A stretch of 64,000 nt of DNA from the NCBI GenBank assembly GCA_024516155.1, contig JAJJXM010000025.1:372001-436000 (forward strand), written 5' to 3'. A program made the translations under genes and the position numbers. The notes below the pieces were generated by a model. That model worked only from the letters and a program-made list of their open reading frames with translations. It did not search any database and was not told where the DNA came from. Below are positions 22,618-34,037 of the stretch, in pieces; the first letter of the stretch is position 1, and the number at the start of each line of letters is the position of its first letter. This DNA comes from Pyronema omphalodes. Lineage: Eukaryota > Ascomycota > Pezizomycetes > Pezizales > Pyronemataceae.

Positions 22618-23729
22618 ATCTAGTTGACGTTGTAAACTGCAAGAATGCTGTATGTACTGCTGTGAAAGTCTGGAGTAGATATTTTGGTAGTTAAAAGGAT
22701 AGGAAATGGAGGTGTGAATTCCCTATATATTCGCTACGTCTACCTGTCTGCCCATACCACTTTGAGTGATACTGCATGAAGATCAGCATGTTCTGAGTCA
22801 CTACATCTAAATTTGTAGATCCCGGGGTTGAATATTGAAGCCTAGAAATTCAGTGACATGTGCGCGACTTTGATTGGTTTAAATTAAACAGGATTACTGA
22901 TTGCCATAGCGAAACTGCTGATGTAAGCCTGTTATCTCCGGCGAGCCTAAACGTAACCATGCCTTGTTGCCAGTATGATGCACCCAGATCCTGGATTTTA
23001 GTATGGGTTCCATAATATCTTACCCACCATGATGTAACGCAAGGCTAGTAACGAAGTTCCGCACATGAGGCTACTGTGAAAGGTACGGGTTATTATGTTA
23101 ACCTCTGGTAAACCCAAACGAGTGAGGCCGCTCTCTCGGTAGCATTAAGCGCGCTTAATGCATCATCATCAATTACCAGTTGAAGTATATTGTGTTAGAT
23201 AAATCCATTTGATCAAGACAGAAAATTATCTTCACTGATCGTTTCTGTCATTTCAAAGGATTCTCGAACGCTTTACAATCCTATCGTGTATACAAATATT
23301 AATGACATACTTGATAGATACCTACCGGGGAATTTATTTTTTGTTGAATATCTGGCTGCTGTGATATTCCAAAATTTCGGTTGAATAAAGGAGATGTTCA
23401 TGTCGGAGGGAGGGAGTGGGCGAGGGGGGGGGGGGGGGGGGGGATAATATGCCTGCTCTACTACAGTGATGAACTGGAAGGGTAAAAGTCTTCCGGATAC
23501 TCCGTAAACATGTTTATCGAGGTTGTTTCAGGTCTGCTCATTTGGATTAATTTCTTTTTTGTAAAGACAACTGAAAAATTTCTCTTCTTTTCAGATACCA
23601 AAGTATTGATTGGGTCGAAAGTTTCACAGCGTAGCTGATTACCTAAAAATATAAATTCATAAAAAATTAAGGATATCATTTCATAAATCATAGCTTAGCA
23701 CCGGTTCCAGGAAAAAGCCGCCCATCAAG
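22618..23729. other. Intergenic with G20 tract
   Basis: Promoter side of the SDR gene on the left and 3' end of the epimerase gene on the right. An uninterrupted run of about 20 G lies at 23424-23443. No gene seen. Confidence 0.55.
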
Positions 23730-25034
23730 TCACAAGCTGATAGTAACACCACCCTCCCAAGAATCGCCAGGCATCAACTTATGCCATGAAGATACAGCAC
23801 CGGCCTCAACACAGACTATTCAAAATCAGCATTACTCTGCAAGCTTTAGATTGATAGATGAACTTACTCATGTTCATGTGTCCATCGTCAGGACCAAAGT
23901 CGCCCATGTTCTTGGCAGCATCAGTCCAGGGATTCCAGACAACAACATCCGCCAAGTTCTCTCTCTCAACAGTGTACAAGGCCCGGCCTTCCTCCTTAAC
24001 CACGACAGTACCTGGAACGTTGGCGTAGACACGGTCAACCTCACTTGCAACAGTGAGCTCATCACGCTCCTCGGTAGCCTCAGCTCCGCCTTCAACCTTG
24101 TCCTTGTAGCTAACTCCCTTGAGGCCGGTAATTCCAAGCTTGGTGACATCCTATAATCATCAATCACAACTCTTTATTAACTGAGAAAGGACACCCACAG
24201 CAACACGGAGGTAGGTATGGAACAATGCGTTGAAGTCAAATGCTCTGCCATTTTTGGATTCCTTGGATTCCTCGGATTCTTCGGGTTCCTCATTGCTGAC
24301 TCGAAGCTTGGTCTCGAGAGAGTTACGTTTAAGGACAACACTGTACATTAGGGTAAAGGCGTATGGCTGATCATTCTCCTGGGTCTTGAGGGGCCACTCT
24401 ACGGCAAGGTTCTGGGAATCGAGAACGAAATCGACCTGAACGGAGGGCTCGCACTCCTCGAGCTCGCCGAGGACGTTCCATCCAAGAACGTCCCACTGTA
24501 CTCATGGTCAGGCCAGGGTCCTAAAGTAGGATATTTGGGGTAGCATCGGTGGAATGGACCTTGGAAATTCTGGCAAAACCGTGTTGGGGAAGCTTGCCGC
24601 AGGGTCCGTTTTCGGCAGGTTTTCCGAAAACCTAACATTGTTAGGAGATTAAGCTAGCATGAACAGAAAGAGGAAAAACTTACGGGAAAGACCAATGGGA
24701 CACCACCGCGGACAGCTTTGGTTCCATCTAATGGCTGTTAGTAGCTGTTCGATTATGTATTACGACACAACATACCAAGCTTGGCCTTTGTGCTTTTAAA
24801 CAAGCGCTCGTCTCCACCAGCTACCCAGGAGATAACGGTAGCTCCATAAAGAAGAACCTCAGCGGATTCACCAGAAGGCAAGGAGATCTATAGTTGAATT
24901 AGAGCTGTTGTAAGGAACAGCTAATATCCGGCGCGCACCTTAACTCTGTCATCCTGAATCTCGACAAAGCCAGAGTCGTTTCCAACTTCCTTGGAAACAG
25001 AAAGAGCTCCGGGCTTGTTGGCGCGTTCAACCAT
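23730..25034 (-). CDS. Glucose-6-phosphate 1-epimerase (aldose-1-epimerase-like, YMR099C type)
   Basis: Seven exons, complement(23730-23815, 23868-24150, 24199-24495, 24560-24631, 24684-24727, 24776-24887, 24939-25034), join to 329 residues. Family signatures appear in order: ISLPSGESAEVLLYGATVISW, DGTKAVRGGVPLVFPVFGKP, GKLPQHGFAR, FNALFHTYLRV (the His is the probable catalytic one), VVVWNPWTDAAK, and ICVEAGAV (the Glu is the probable base), ending in WEGGVTISL. The enzyme interconverts alpha and beta anomers of hexose-6-phosphates in the cytosol. An acidic Glu/Ser/Lys insert (about residues 182-196) is unusual. The intron after residue 117 begins with GTCCAT, a weak donor. Its removal is needed because the frame would otherwise stop. 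Confidence 0.94.
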
Positions 25035-26607
25035 GGTGTTTGTGGTAGTTTGTGGAATTGGTTTCGATTGATGTTTTCGCTGAGATGGAACTGCGATGAA
25101 GCTGCGGTTAAGTGGTCAAACGCGCGGGGTCCTTACCCCGCGACTCTCGTATGTAAGCTCTACTGCATGAGAGCTGTGGTTGTAGCGCTTGACTAACGCG
25201 ATTAAGAGAAGATGAGCACGTTGCCATAGCAACACTTTCCGTTATATCATCCAATTACACAATTACACAATGACCTGAGAACCCACTACTGTTTTGCACA
25301 AAACATCAGGTATATGCATCAGATATGGTTTTATGATACTTATCCAATTCAAGACAGTGAGATATTTATACTTTGGTATAGAAACGGGAGCCACCAAAAA
25401 GTACATCGACCCAAGACGTCGAGTGATGAGTAATTAAAGCATTATATCTTCAGTTAATTGATACACCTGCACGTTGGATATTATAATCCAATAGGCGAAG
25501 TAGCAATTAATGCCATTGAGTTCTATACAAGTATTAGTATAACTGGTTTATAACATAACACACTTCAGTACCTGAACATAAATGTCTTAGTACAGATTTC
25601 ATGGATAAACGTGTAAATGTACGCTATTAAAATTGGAATTGTCACGAGATGCATCGTAAAACCGCTGCAAAGAGGCTCTGTTACAAAGCTGGAAGCACAA
25701 TTCGTCCAAATAGGCTGAATGGTCAAATGGGAAAACAATTTCTCTATGCCTTTGTAAAAGGAGGTTTGGAGGCAAGAAAGGTTGGGGGAAGGCAGGGAAG
25801 CATGCGTCACAACTATTATGACTGGATATTTATATTTTTCAAGGTTCCAATACGGATTACTGTAGGCCCCTTTGGAAGGAAAAAGATTCCGTGAATTTGC
25901 GTAAGAAACTTTTGGGAATTGGTTTACTAGTTCTGATAGAGATACCACTTGTTAACGAGGAAATCTCTTGTGCCATCCAATTCTTTATCAACACTCTATA
26001 CCCAATTGATCATATGCCTCCACTCGCTATTAGCTCCCTCCTTGTCCTTGGTCTATCAATGCAATAGCAATACCCAAGCTCCCATGTCTCACGAAAGAAA
26101 CGAATAAACATCAACCTCTCACTCTGGCGTACACATAACTTAATGAGCTTAAGGTTTAAGTACTCTCCAGCTGCAATTTATTGTACAGCGAATATATGAT
26201 TTTGATGCCAAATCCAAATTGATACTCTGTCCAACAACAGATTTGTATATACATCGCTAGTTTATGTGCAATTCATATATCAGAAGTGATGTTACAGCTT
26301 AAGTTTATAAAGTTTTGCACGTTCGACCATGCAGCACTTAAAAATTATGTTAAGGCAGGTACCATCTGGTCACGTACTCAACTTCTCGGGTACAATATTC
26401 GAGAAGCGCTGTGAGAATATATAAACTCAATATAGAAGACAAAATAATCCAGCTCAAAAACACGACTACCGCACGTCGCGGCTAGTTGTCCAACTACGCG
26501 TAACGGCGGGGTAACCCCTGTGAAACCGCCACTGGAAATCGCCGCAGCACGTGACTTTAACTATCTTTTGCCCTTCGTTCGCTCCCCGCCAGCAACACCT
26601 CAACACC
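25035..26607. promoter_or_regulatory. Divergent promoter region, epimerase and uL29m genes
   Basis: 1.6 kb between divergent start codons. The first 200 bases left of the uL29m gene are GC-rich with CACGTGAC (about 26547) and TAACGGCGGGG; the centre is AT-rich. No other gene recognised. Confidence 0.4.
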
Positions 26608-27404
26608 ATGTCGCTACGTCCCACCACCCTCGTTCGGGCCCTTCCCGCGCGCAGCTTCAGCAGCAGCGCTCGCGCTCAGCTTCCCGGTCGTATCACCCGC
26701 CGTATCACGCGCGACCGCAACCCCAACCGTGGTATCTCTCCGGTCAACCGCAAGCCGCACGCAGACAAGCCTATGCTCGCTGAAAAATACGGACTCCCGA
26801 AGCCAGTTTCTGCCGACAAACTTACAAAGGTTGAGACCGACCCTGACCATGGATTGTGGGGTTTCTTCAGAGAACACAGAAATGCTTTGTCTACCCCCGA
26901 GCAGGAGTTTTCGCACGGTATGCTACCCCGGGAGTGCGCCGGCATTGTGGATGAGGGTCCGAAAGAGGCTGATATTGGCCTATAGGAAGATCTTGGGCTG
27001 TTGAGGAGTTGAGAGGAAAGTCTTGGGATGACCTTCATAAGCTTTGGTGGGCTTGTGTTAAGGAGCGGAACATTATTGCGACCCAATTCCAGGAGCACCA
27101 ACGGATGAAGCCCGGATACGGAGACCACGAGTTGCAGGAAAGAGACAATGTTGTCAAGGTTACTATGCGCGGTATCAAGCATGTGCTTACTGAGCGCTAC
27201 TACGCGTGGGAGGAGGCCAAGGTGCTTTCAAAGGATGACCCCGAGATCAACCTTAGTGGACAGGGACCTTTATACTCACCAAAGTCGGCATTCGAGGTGC
27301 GTTCTTTTGCCGTTTCTACTACTGCCGGAGCGCGGTAACTAATTGGTTTATAGGATGCTCCTGAGGTTGAGAAGCCAGCACTGGCTGCTGAGCAGAAGGC
27401 GTAA
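26608..27404 (+). CDS. MRPL4: Mitochondrial large-subunit ribosomal protein uL29m (Mrpl4)
   Basis: Exons 26608-26917, 26986-27296 and 27354-27404 join to 223 residues. The first 40 residues are rich in Arg, Ser and Ala with almost no acids (a mitochondrial import signal), then comes a processed-looking GISPVNRKP. The uL29m core is seen in GLWGFFREHRNALSTPEQEFSHGRSW, then VEELRGKSWDDLHKLWWACVKERN, and in YYAWEEAKVLSKDDPEI. The protein belongs to the large subunit of the mitochondrial ribosome. An upstream in-frame ATG-like extension at 26551 is possible but lacks import-signal character; MSLRP was chosen. The next gene starts 385 bases downstream on the same strand. Confidence 0.93.
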
Positions 27405-27789
27405 ATAACTGGCGAAGGAGGTGTGTTTATGAGGACGAGATGAGTGTTGATGAGTCGGAGGTGGACGTGACGACACAAAATATAGACGTAGGTTACTGGA
27501 GTAAGGATGGGAGAACATGTATTATATTACCGGTTAAAAAATTGGTCTCTTTTCACTGTTCGCATATTCTTCATCTCGGTTCTAAATAATTTAGTAGAAA
27601 TAAATCGGGTGATTATCTATGTCCAGTGTTGGTAGCAGTCCTAGCGTGAAATATAGCTTGCCTATCTACATAAACCCGTGACAAAATCTTGGCGCAAATA
27701 TCAGCCAGCATAATTTCGAACCTCGAACATCGAACCAAGCAGTTTCAACCGGCGCTTTACACGACGAACCAACCACCACAACGCCCAAC
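27405..27789. promoter_or_regulatory. Spacer between uL29m and RRP14 genes
   Basis: AT-rich 3' region, then a C- and A-rich stretch just before the RRP14 start. It must hold the terminator of the first gene and the promoter of the second. Confidence 0.4.
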
Positions 27790-29523
27790 ATGTCCACCGA
27801 CATTGAGGTGAGCGTGATATCTTTCGCCTCCTTTTCACCTACTGACTAAAATAAAAAGGCTCGTCTAAAGAACCACGCGTCTGCGTTCGATTCCCTCCTC
27901 TCGTTAATACCTGCAAACAAATACTTTGAGGGTGACAACAGCGTCCGTATTTCTCTGCGCAACCTTCTCTAAACTCGAATACTAACTCCTACAAGTCACA
28001 ATGGAATAAGCGCAAGCAATCCAAGGAGGAGAGAAAAAGTGCGAAAAAGGCAAAGCTTGACCCAGACTCCGTCACCAGTGCAGCAGAAGTCCGACAGAAG
28101 CGCCTTCACGACGAGACCGAGGGAGCCTCTGGTTCCGACGCCGAAGTTGAAACCGAGCCCGCACAAAAGAAGCAAAAGGCCAATGCTACCCCTAAGAAAC
28201 AGACTAAAGCCACCGACAAGCAGCAGCCTGGAAGTGAGAAGAAACAGAAAGAAAAGAAAACTCCTAATAAGAAACAACAAGAAAACTCAAATACTACTCC
28301 CGCAAAATCCCCAGCAAACAAAAAGGGAAAAGCAAAGCCCTCAGACGAGCCCGCCGCCGCGCAATCTGAGGTCGAGACCCCAGCGACGGCTGAAATTGAA
28401 GTCGAGGTCCGAGAGAAAGCTCCCAACACCACAAAGGAAAATGAAGACAACAACGACAACGACAATGACAATGACAATGATGACGTAATGGACGAATCAA
28501 TCCAGGTTAACGGCTTCGCGGATCTCGTTTCAGAACCCACCAGTCCCAACTCCACCGCACCTCCCACTACAACCTCCTCCCCAACCGCCTCCTCAAAACC
28601 TGCCAAGCCCCCCGTTTCCGCTGAAGAAAAAGCTGCGCAAAAAGCTCGTCTCGCTGCAAGAATCGAGGCATTACGTGCCTCCCGAAAGGCGGATAATGTC
28701 GATGGCTCAAATGCCCGTAGTCGTTCAGAGCTCATGGAGGCCCGCCGGAAAAAGGAGGCTCTCCGTAAAGAGAGGAAGAAGGCTGCAAGACTTGTCGCCA
28801 AGAGTCAAGCAGAAGAAGGAAATGACGAAGCTGCTGCCACCTCAGGTGAGGCCGCTGGCAGCTCCTCCTCCGGAAAACCAAACCCGGTTTCTGTGGTGAA
28901 GAACTTTTCCTTTGGAATGGTAACCTGGGATGATGGTGCTCAGACCACAGCGGATTTGGCCGACTTCAAAAAGGAAAAGAAAAAGGTCGGACCGAGAGAT
29001 ATTATGGGACAGTTAAAGAAAACTGAGGCCAAGAATAAGAGAATTGCTCAGATGAGTGATGAGAAACGAGAGGTTGTATTGGAAAAGGAAAAGTGGGCAA
29101 AGGCTATTAAGCAGGCCCAGGGAGAGAAGGTTAAAGATGATGAAAAGTTACTCAAGAAGGCACTTAAGAGACAAGAAGCCACCAAGAGAAAGAGTTCTAA
29201 CGCATGGTATGTTTTTCTTCTCCCACCTCACCATCATTCACTTTCAAAAACATAAAAATATGAAATAATCCATACTAACACTCCACCCCAGGACTGAGCG
29301 ATTAGCCGGCCAAGCCAAAGCCAAGAGCGAACGCATCAAGAAACGCGAAGACAACATCCAAGCCCGTAAAGACGCCAAAAAGAACGGAAAATCCGCCAAG
29401 AAAGTCGTTCATAAAAAGGGCGGGAAACCATCCGGAAAGAATAAGAAGGGAGGTCGTCCGGGTTTCGAAGGTGGTATGAAGTTGGGTGGAAAGGGTATTC
29501 CTAATGGAAAGGGAAAGAAATAA
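27790..29523 (+). CDS. RRP14: Rrp14/SURF6 nucleolar ribosome-biogenesis protein
   Basis: Exons 27790-27807, 27859-27942, 27996-29206 and 29292-29523 join to 514 residues. The N-terminal block (ARLKNHASAFDSLLSLIPANKY, then QWNKRKQSKEERKSAKKAK) matches the Rrp14 N-terminal domain. The middle is a long low-complexity Lys/Glu/Pro/Thr region with an Asn-Asp repeat just before residue 200. The C-terminal SURF6 domain holds SRSELMEARRKKEALRKERK, FGMVTWDDG, KRKSSNAWTERLAGQAKAK and a basic Gly/Lys tail. Rrp14 acts in 60S and 40S precursor maturation in the nucleolus and in polarity. The first exon encodes six residues only. The donor after exon 2 is GTCCGT, slightly off consensus. Confidence 0.93.
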
Positions 29524-30848
29524 ATGCTTTTTTTTTACCCGCAAAGGTATTGAAAAAAAGATTGTAAAAGTAAAAACGTAAAATATACGATATATAAATG
29601 AAACGATGCATGGGGAAAAAATTTACTTGGCTTGGTTGGGTGGTTGACATCATGTCACTACCCACCTTGTCATGGAAGCTGGAAGGAGTGAAAGGAGATT
29701 TAAGATAGGATATGTTGCCAGATGAACATTGGGATCTTGCAATGTTGCAATGTTGCAATGTTGTCATGTTATCATGTTATCAGTTATCATATTGAAAACC
29801 TGGTGCTTGGGAGCTTTCAAGATTCGAAGGGTTGGAGGGTCGGGGGGTCGGAGAGACGAAGAGTCGGAGTAAAAATCGGAGTATCAAAGCATGTATGAAT
29901 AAACAAAGCCTTTGTAATAACTTCTTTTTCTTTTCCTTATTCTTCTTCCTCTTCTTAGTTTTGTTTTTTCTTTTTCTCTTTTCTTTCTCCTCGTTATCTC
30001 CTTCCGCCTCACTTCCTTAACCTCGTATTCTTCAGCTTTCGTTTACGTCCAGGCTAGATAGGCTCAGTTGGTATGCTGGTATTTTGAATGGATTAATTGA
30101 TTCATTGATTACTTGATTCATTGATTCATTGATCCAATTGACAAGTTCATGTATCTACATTGCAAATATTGGTTCTAAATGTTTTTTAAATGTAAAATAC
30201 ATTTCCACATTCCAAGTTTCCAGATTTTCCATTTCGTAATTTCCCATTCTAAAACTTCCAAACAAATAAACAGAAAAGCGCACTATGTATCATACTATGC
30301 TTCTAGGGTTTATTTTTACGTTTGAATAGTTCATGTAACATAAAACAAACCCACTAAAAAGCACAGCAGAAAACCCACTAAGAAAAACACGAAACTGAAA
30401 CGGAGACAGAAGCAGAAAAAGAAAAAGAAACAGTAATGTATGTAAATACATAATACAAGGGACACAAGCAGCAAGCAACGAATACCGAATCCACCGAATT
30501 CCCTTCGTCTTTTTCTCTCTTTCTCTCTTAAAAAAACGCAACACACTCCTTCATAAAAAGAAAAGGAACAAAAAACTAAAAACTCGATTACCAGTTCATT
30601 ATGAATGAACCCTAAACTCTGTTACCATACTCCCTACTCCCTACTCCTACTTCCCATTCCACAGCTCCTCATCCAGCCACACCTTGCCCGGAACCGCAAT
30701 CGAAATTCTCAAATTCTCAATTTCTCAATTTCTCCTCCTCCCCCTCCAGCGGATATTAATTCCACCTCCGCAACACACCTCCTCCCACTTCCCTTTGACT
30801 GCAACCCCCAATATCCTACAGCCATCCAATCTAATGCCCCAACACCAT
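29524..30848. other. Convergent 3' ends of RRP14 and V-ATPase f genes
   Basis: AT-rich with TTCTTTTTC runs at 29920-30000 and a TTGATTCA repeat at 30090-30130. No gene seen. Confidence 0.5.
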
Positions 30849-32544
30849 CTAATGCAAAGCAGGAGCACGACGACTCTCTTTAGCATTCAACCAAGCCTGT
30901 CCTCCACAGAATACCACGAATGCCTATTGTTACGATGATATCGTTAGCTTAATCCAATATGTTTTATGGAGTTTGCATTCCCGTATGCTTCCACACCTCA
31001 CGCCCCTGGGTATCATATATTATTGAGTTCTTTCTCCTTCCCTCTGTGGTTGGTATCTGTAGGGTCGGGAGAAGTATATTCCCGTCTTCCCGAAGTAACC
31101 AAACAAAAATAGGACCGGTAGGGTAGAGGAGGGTAAACAAAAAAATAAAATGACAGCGGACGCAGCGGGCCGTGGGAGGGAGTGGGAGAAAGGAAAGGAA
31201 AGGGAAAATAAACATACCGCATAAACAAAAACACTAGCCATAAGAGTGTTTGCAACACTCTTTCCATCTGTAGGATCGTTGATAGAACCCATCATTGTTT
31301 CGTGTCTACAATTGGTTTTGTGTTAGTAAGAAATTCTTCAAAAGAATAAAGCTCTCAAAGACAGAAGAGAAATAAAAAATAAAAATAAAGAAAGGCTTGC
31401 TTGAAAAAGAAAAAAGGGAGGAAAGAGGAAAGGAGAGAAAATAAAAATAAAAATCCCATGTCCAATCCCGTTCCCGTTCCTGCTTCCCGTTCACGAAATC
31501 GAACTGAAAGAATAGAACAGGATCAAAACGACAGGGTAAACAAAACAAAATAACCAAACTAAACTAAACTAAACAAACCAATAAAACCCCCGCAACAAGA
31601 CCGACAACGTATCATCGACGGGTTCTGAATCGGAATAAAAAGGGGTAAAAGGAATAAATCAAATATAACAAGGACTTCAAGGGGTATCGGGAGGGGGATT
31701 GTCTTCTTCTCTGAAGTAAAAGCAGACCTCAAAAAACCAAAAAGATGAAATAAAATAGAACGGAAGGGAAGGGAAATGAAGAAAACGCAGAAAAGCATAA
31801 AAGCATCTCCGGAATAACGCATATAGAAAGAAATATGCATAGCTCCATATCACGCATAGCATATTACCGTATGCTCCCGGAGGATTCCGTAACTGCAAAT
31901 CAATGAGGGTATGCTGGGTACTGGATGCTGGGTGTTCTCTGTCCTCTTTTCTCTCCGCCCTTTGTCCTCGGTGGCTTCTGTCTTCTGTTTCATATACCTA
32001 TCCCCCCCAGCTCCCAATCCCCCATATCCGCAGCTCACGCAGCATCAATACCCAGCATTAGCGGGGCGAGCCTCATCAGCCCGCCTCATCCCGCATTCAG
32101 CCGCTCCAGGCCATATCAAAGCGGGGCATACTCAAACAACCCCCTGCGAATCTCAAACAAAACAAAACAAAACCACAAGGAAAACCGCAAGAAAATTAGA
32201 AAAAAAAAAACAAGAAAATCAAAAGCAACATACCCGCTTCTAAACAACATAGCAATAACCGATAAGATAATTATCGCAAACACCGAGAGTACTGTACAGC
32301 ACCAGGCTGTTCCTCTGTTTTTTCGTTAGTTTTTTTTGTCCCTCTTCCTGCTGCTACCTTCTGCTCTGGATTCCCGCTCCTTTGTCTTCCAGCTGCTATA
32401 TTTCTACCTCCCCGCTTCTCCTGCTTTTCTTCCTGCCTCCAAATCACCAGCTCCTACCCCAACCTCTCAACACCCAGCTTCCAAACGGCCCATGCCCAAG
32501 AAAAAGATAAAAGGAAGTACGTACGCAGAAAACATAGGCTTCAT
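30849..32544 (-). CDS. V-ATPase V0 subunit f (RNase kappa family, YPR170W-B type)
   Basis: Four small exons, complement(30849-30923, 31218-31305, 32234-32314, 32525-32544), join in frame to 87 residues over 1.7 kb. The product starts MKPMFSAGTAWCCTVLSVFA, followed by a hydrophobic segment to MLFRSG. Then come the conserved loop HETMMGSINDPTDG, a second hydrophobic segment, and FCGGQAW near the end. This matches the yeast V0 subunit f (YPR170W-B) and animal RNase kappa in length, two-segment topology and loop motif. The subunit sits in the proton-translocating V0 sector of the vacuolar ATPase. Intron 2 (31306-32233, 928 bases) is exceptionally long for this genome. All borders are GT..AG and phases agree. 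Confidence rests on the motif order, since no exon alone is persuasive. Confidence 0.87.
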
Positions 32545-34037
32545 GATGATGGTCTAGTAATGGCTTCCTTTACGGTGGGGCGGTAGGCGTTGGTTGAATG
32601 CCTGGGATTCGTGGGTGCGGGTATTCGTGTGCGGCGAGCTGTGGGTATGTGTTGGGTGCTGGGGACTCGTGGGCAACAGGCTGTGGGTAACGCGGGGTGC
32701 AGCGGCGGTGCGGTACTGTGAGTTATTGGATGTACGGATGGTGAGGAGCGGTGATGCGGGTAATCGTAGACTGTGCGGTTATTCGTGAGTTAAGGGTGCA
32801 GCGGGCGGTGCGGGTGGTGAGTTATGAGTGGTGAGCTAAGATCGGAGCTCGTAGAGGTCTTCGGTCGCGAGTTGTAGTTCGCGGGTCGGCGTCGTAATGT
32901 AACAATTAGAACTTGGAGGTTGGAAGTTGAACCAAACCAAGCAAGCTAGAGCTTCAAGCACGCGTCAACGGGTTAGTGTTAGTGTTAGTGACACCATATC
33001 CGAGGAGGGGGGTAGCTTGTGCTGATCTCGGGGTTTGGGGCTTGGCTCTTGATCATGGAGTATCACATCACGTTTTTGGGGGTTATTTTATTGACTTCAA
33101 CTTCTTTTTTTGGCCGGCCTACGGTGTCTATACAAACATGAAATTATCAGTTTCTCGGTGGCATACGCCATTTCAAAAAGAAAGAAAGAAAGAAACCATA
33201 TAAACTGTATAAGCTGTATATTTTGCGCGAAAGTATGATACATGTATGGAGAGTCGGAGCCTCGGAGGATTAGAAAACTTGAAGCATAGAGAAACAGATC
33301 CCAGGAATTTGATATTGAAGTTTGATAATGTATGTATGGTGCTGGGGCTACGGAACTTCAGTTTTTCTGCACTTCTTTTTTATTTCTCTCTTCTCTCTCT
33401 CTCAAAAAAAGATGTCATATGATTTAGGATATATAATGCTCAATGCTAATAATGCTTCTCAAGGTTAAAAGTTAACCCCTCTTAACCCAATCCAATTCCT
33501 TAGTAAATAAATAGATAGGGATATAGATAGATATCCCAAAATTCCAATCCCCAGGTATCAAAAACAGAAAAACGAAAAAGGAAAACTTATTTGTAAACGA
33601 CAGATCCATCCCATCCAATCCCATCCAATCCCATCCCATCCCATCCCATCCCATCCCTAACGCAAAAACCCCCCAAAACCAAACCTGACGAAACAAACAC
33701 CACCACAAAAACACAAACAAAGCAATAAACAAAGGAGATGCGTGGTTCTCATAATAAATGATAAAAAGATAAGATAAGATAAGATGATGATGCACACAGC
33801 CCATGATGCTCCAAAACGACAGGTAGCAACCAAAAAAAAAAGAAAAAGGAAAAAGAAAAAAAAAAGTTGAATCTCAAAATAAAACCGCAAGCCGCCAGAT
33901 AGACCAGATAGACCAGATACCCAGCGTTTATCGTTTTCAAAACTTAAAACACCGCGAGCGATTTCCTGGATATAGGACTTAAAAATGGAAAGTACTGCTA
34001 GACATCCGCAACTCCAATCCCACTAACATGTACATTC
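32545..34037. other. Intergenic between V-ATPase f and HAP5
   Basis: The left part (32560-32900) is G-rich on the plus strand with GTGCGGGT-like repeats, probably the V-ATPase f promoter. The right part includes a CATCC array (33603-33657) and A-rich stretches. No gene seen. Confidence 0.5.
33603..33657. repeat. CATCC pentamer array
   Basis: About eleven tandem units of CCATC or CCAATC-type pentamers and hexamers. It lies in the 3' flank of HAP5. Confidence 0.85.

Noticed and set aside
25565..25948. 127-codon minus-strand frame between two divergent genes
   Set aside because: No motif and ordinary for AT-rich DNA of this length.
28106..28801. 231-codon minus-strand frame opposite RRP14
   Set aside because: Antisense of the Lys/Glu/Pro repeats; Ser/Leu/Phe-rich by composition.
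31840..31900. Possible extra exon (LRNPPGAYG) between exons 2 and 3 of the V-ATPase f gene
   Set aside because: Joining exon 2 directly to exon 3 reproduces the conserved loop without a gap; adding it would insert unconserved residues.
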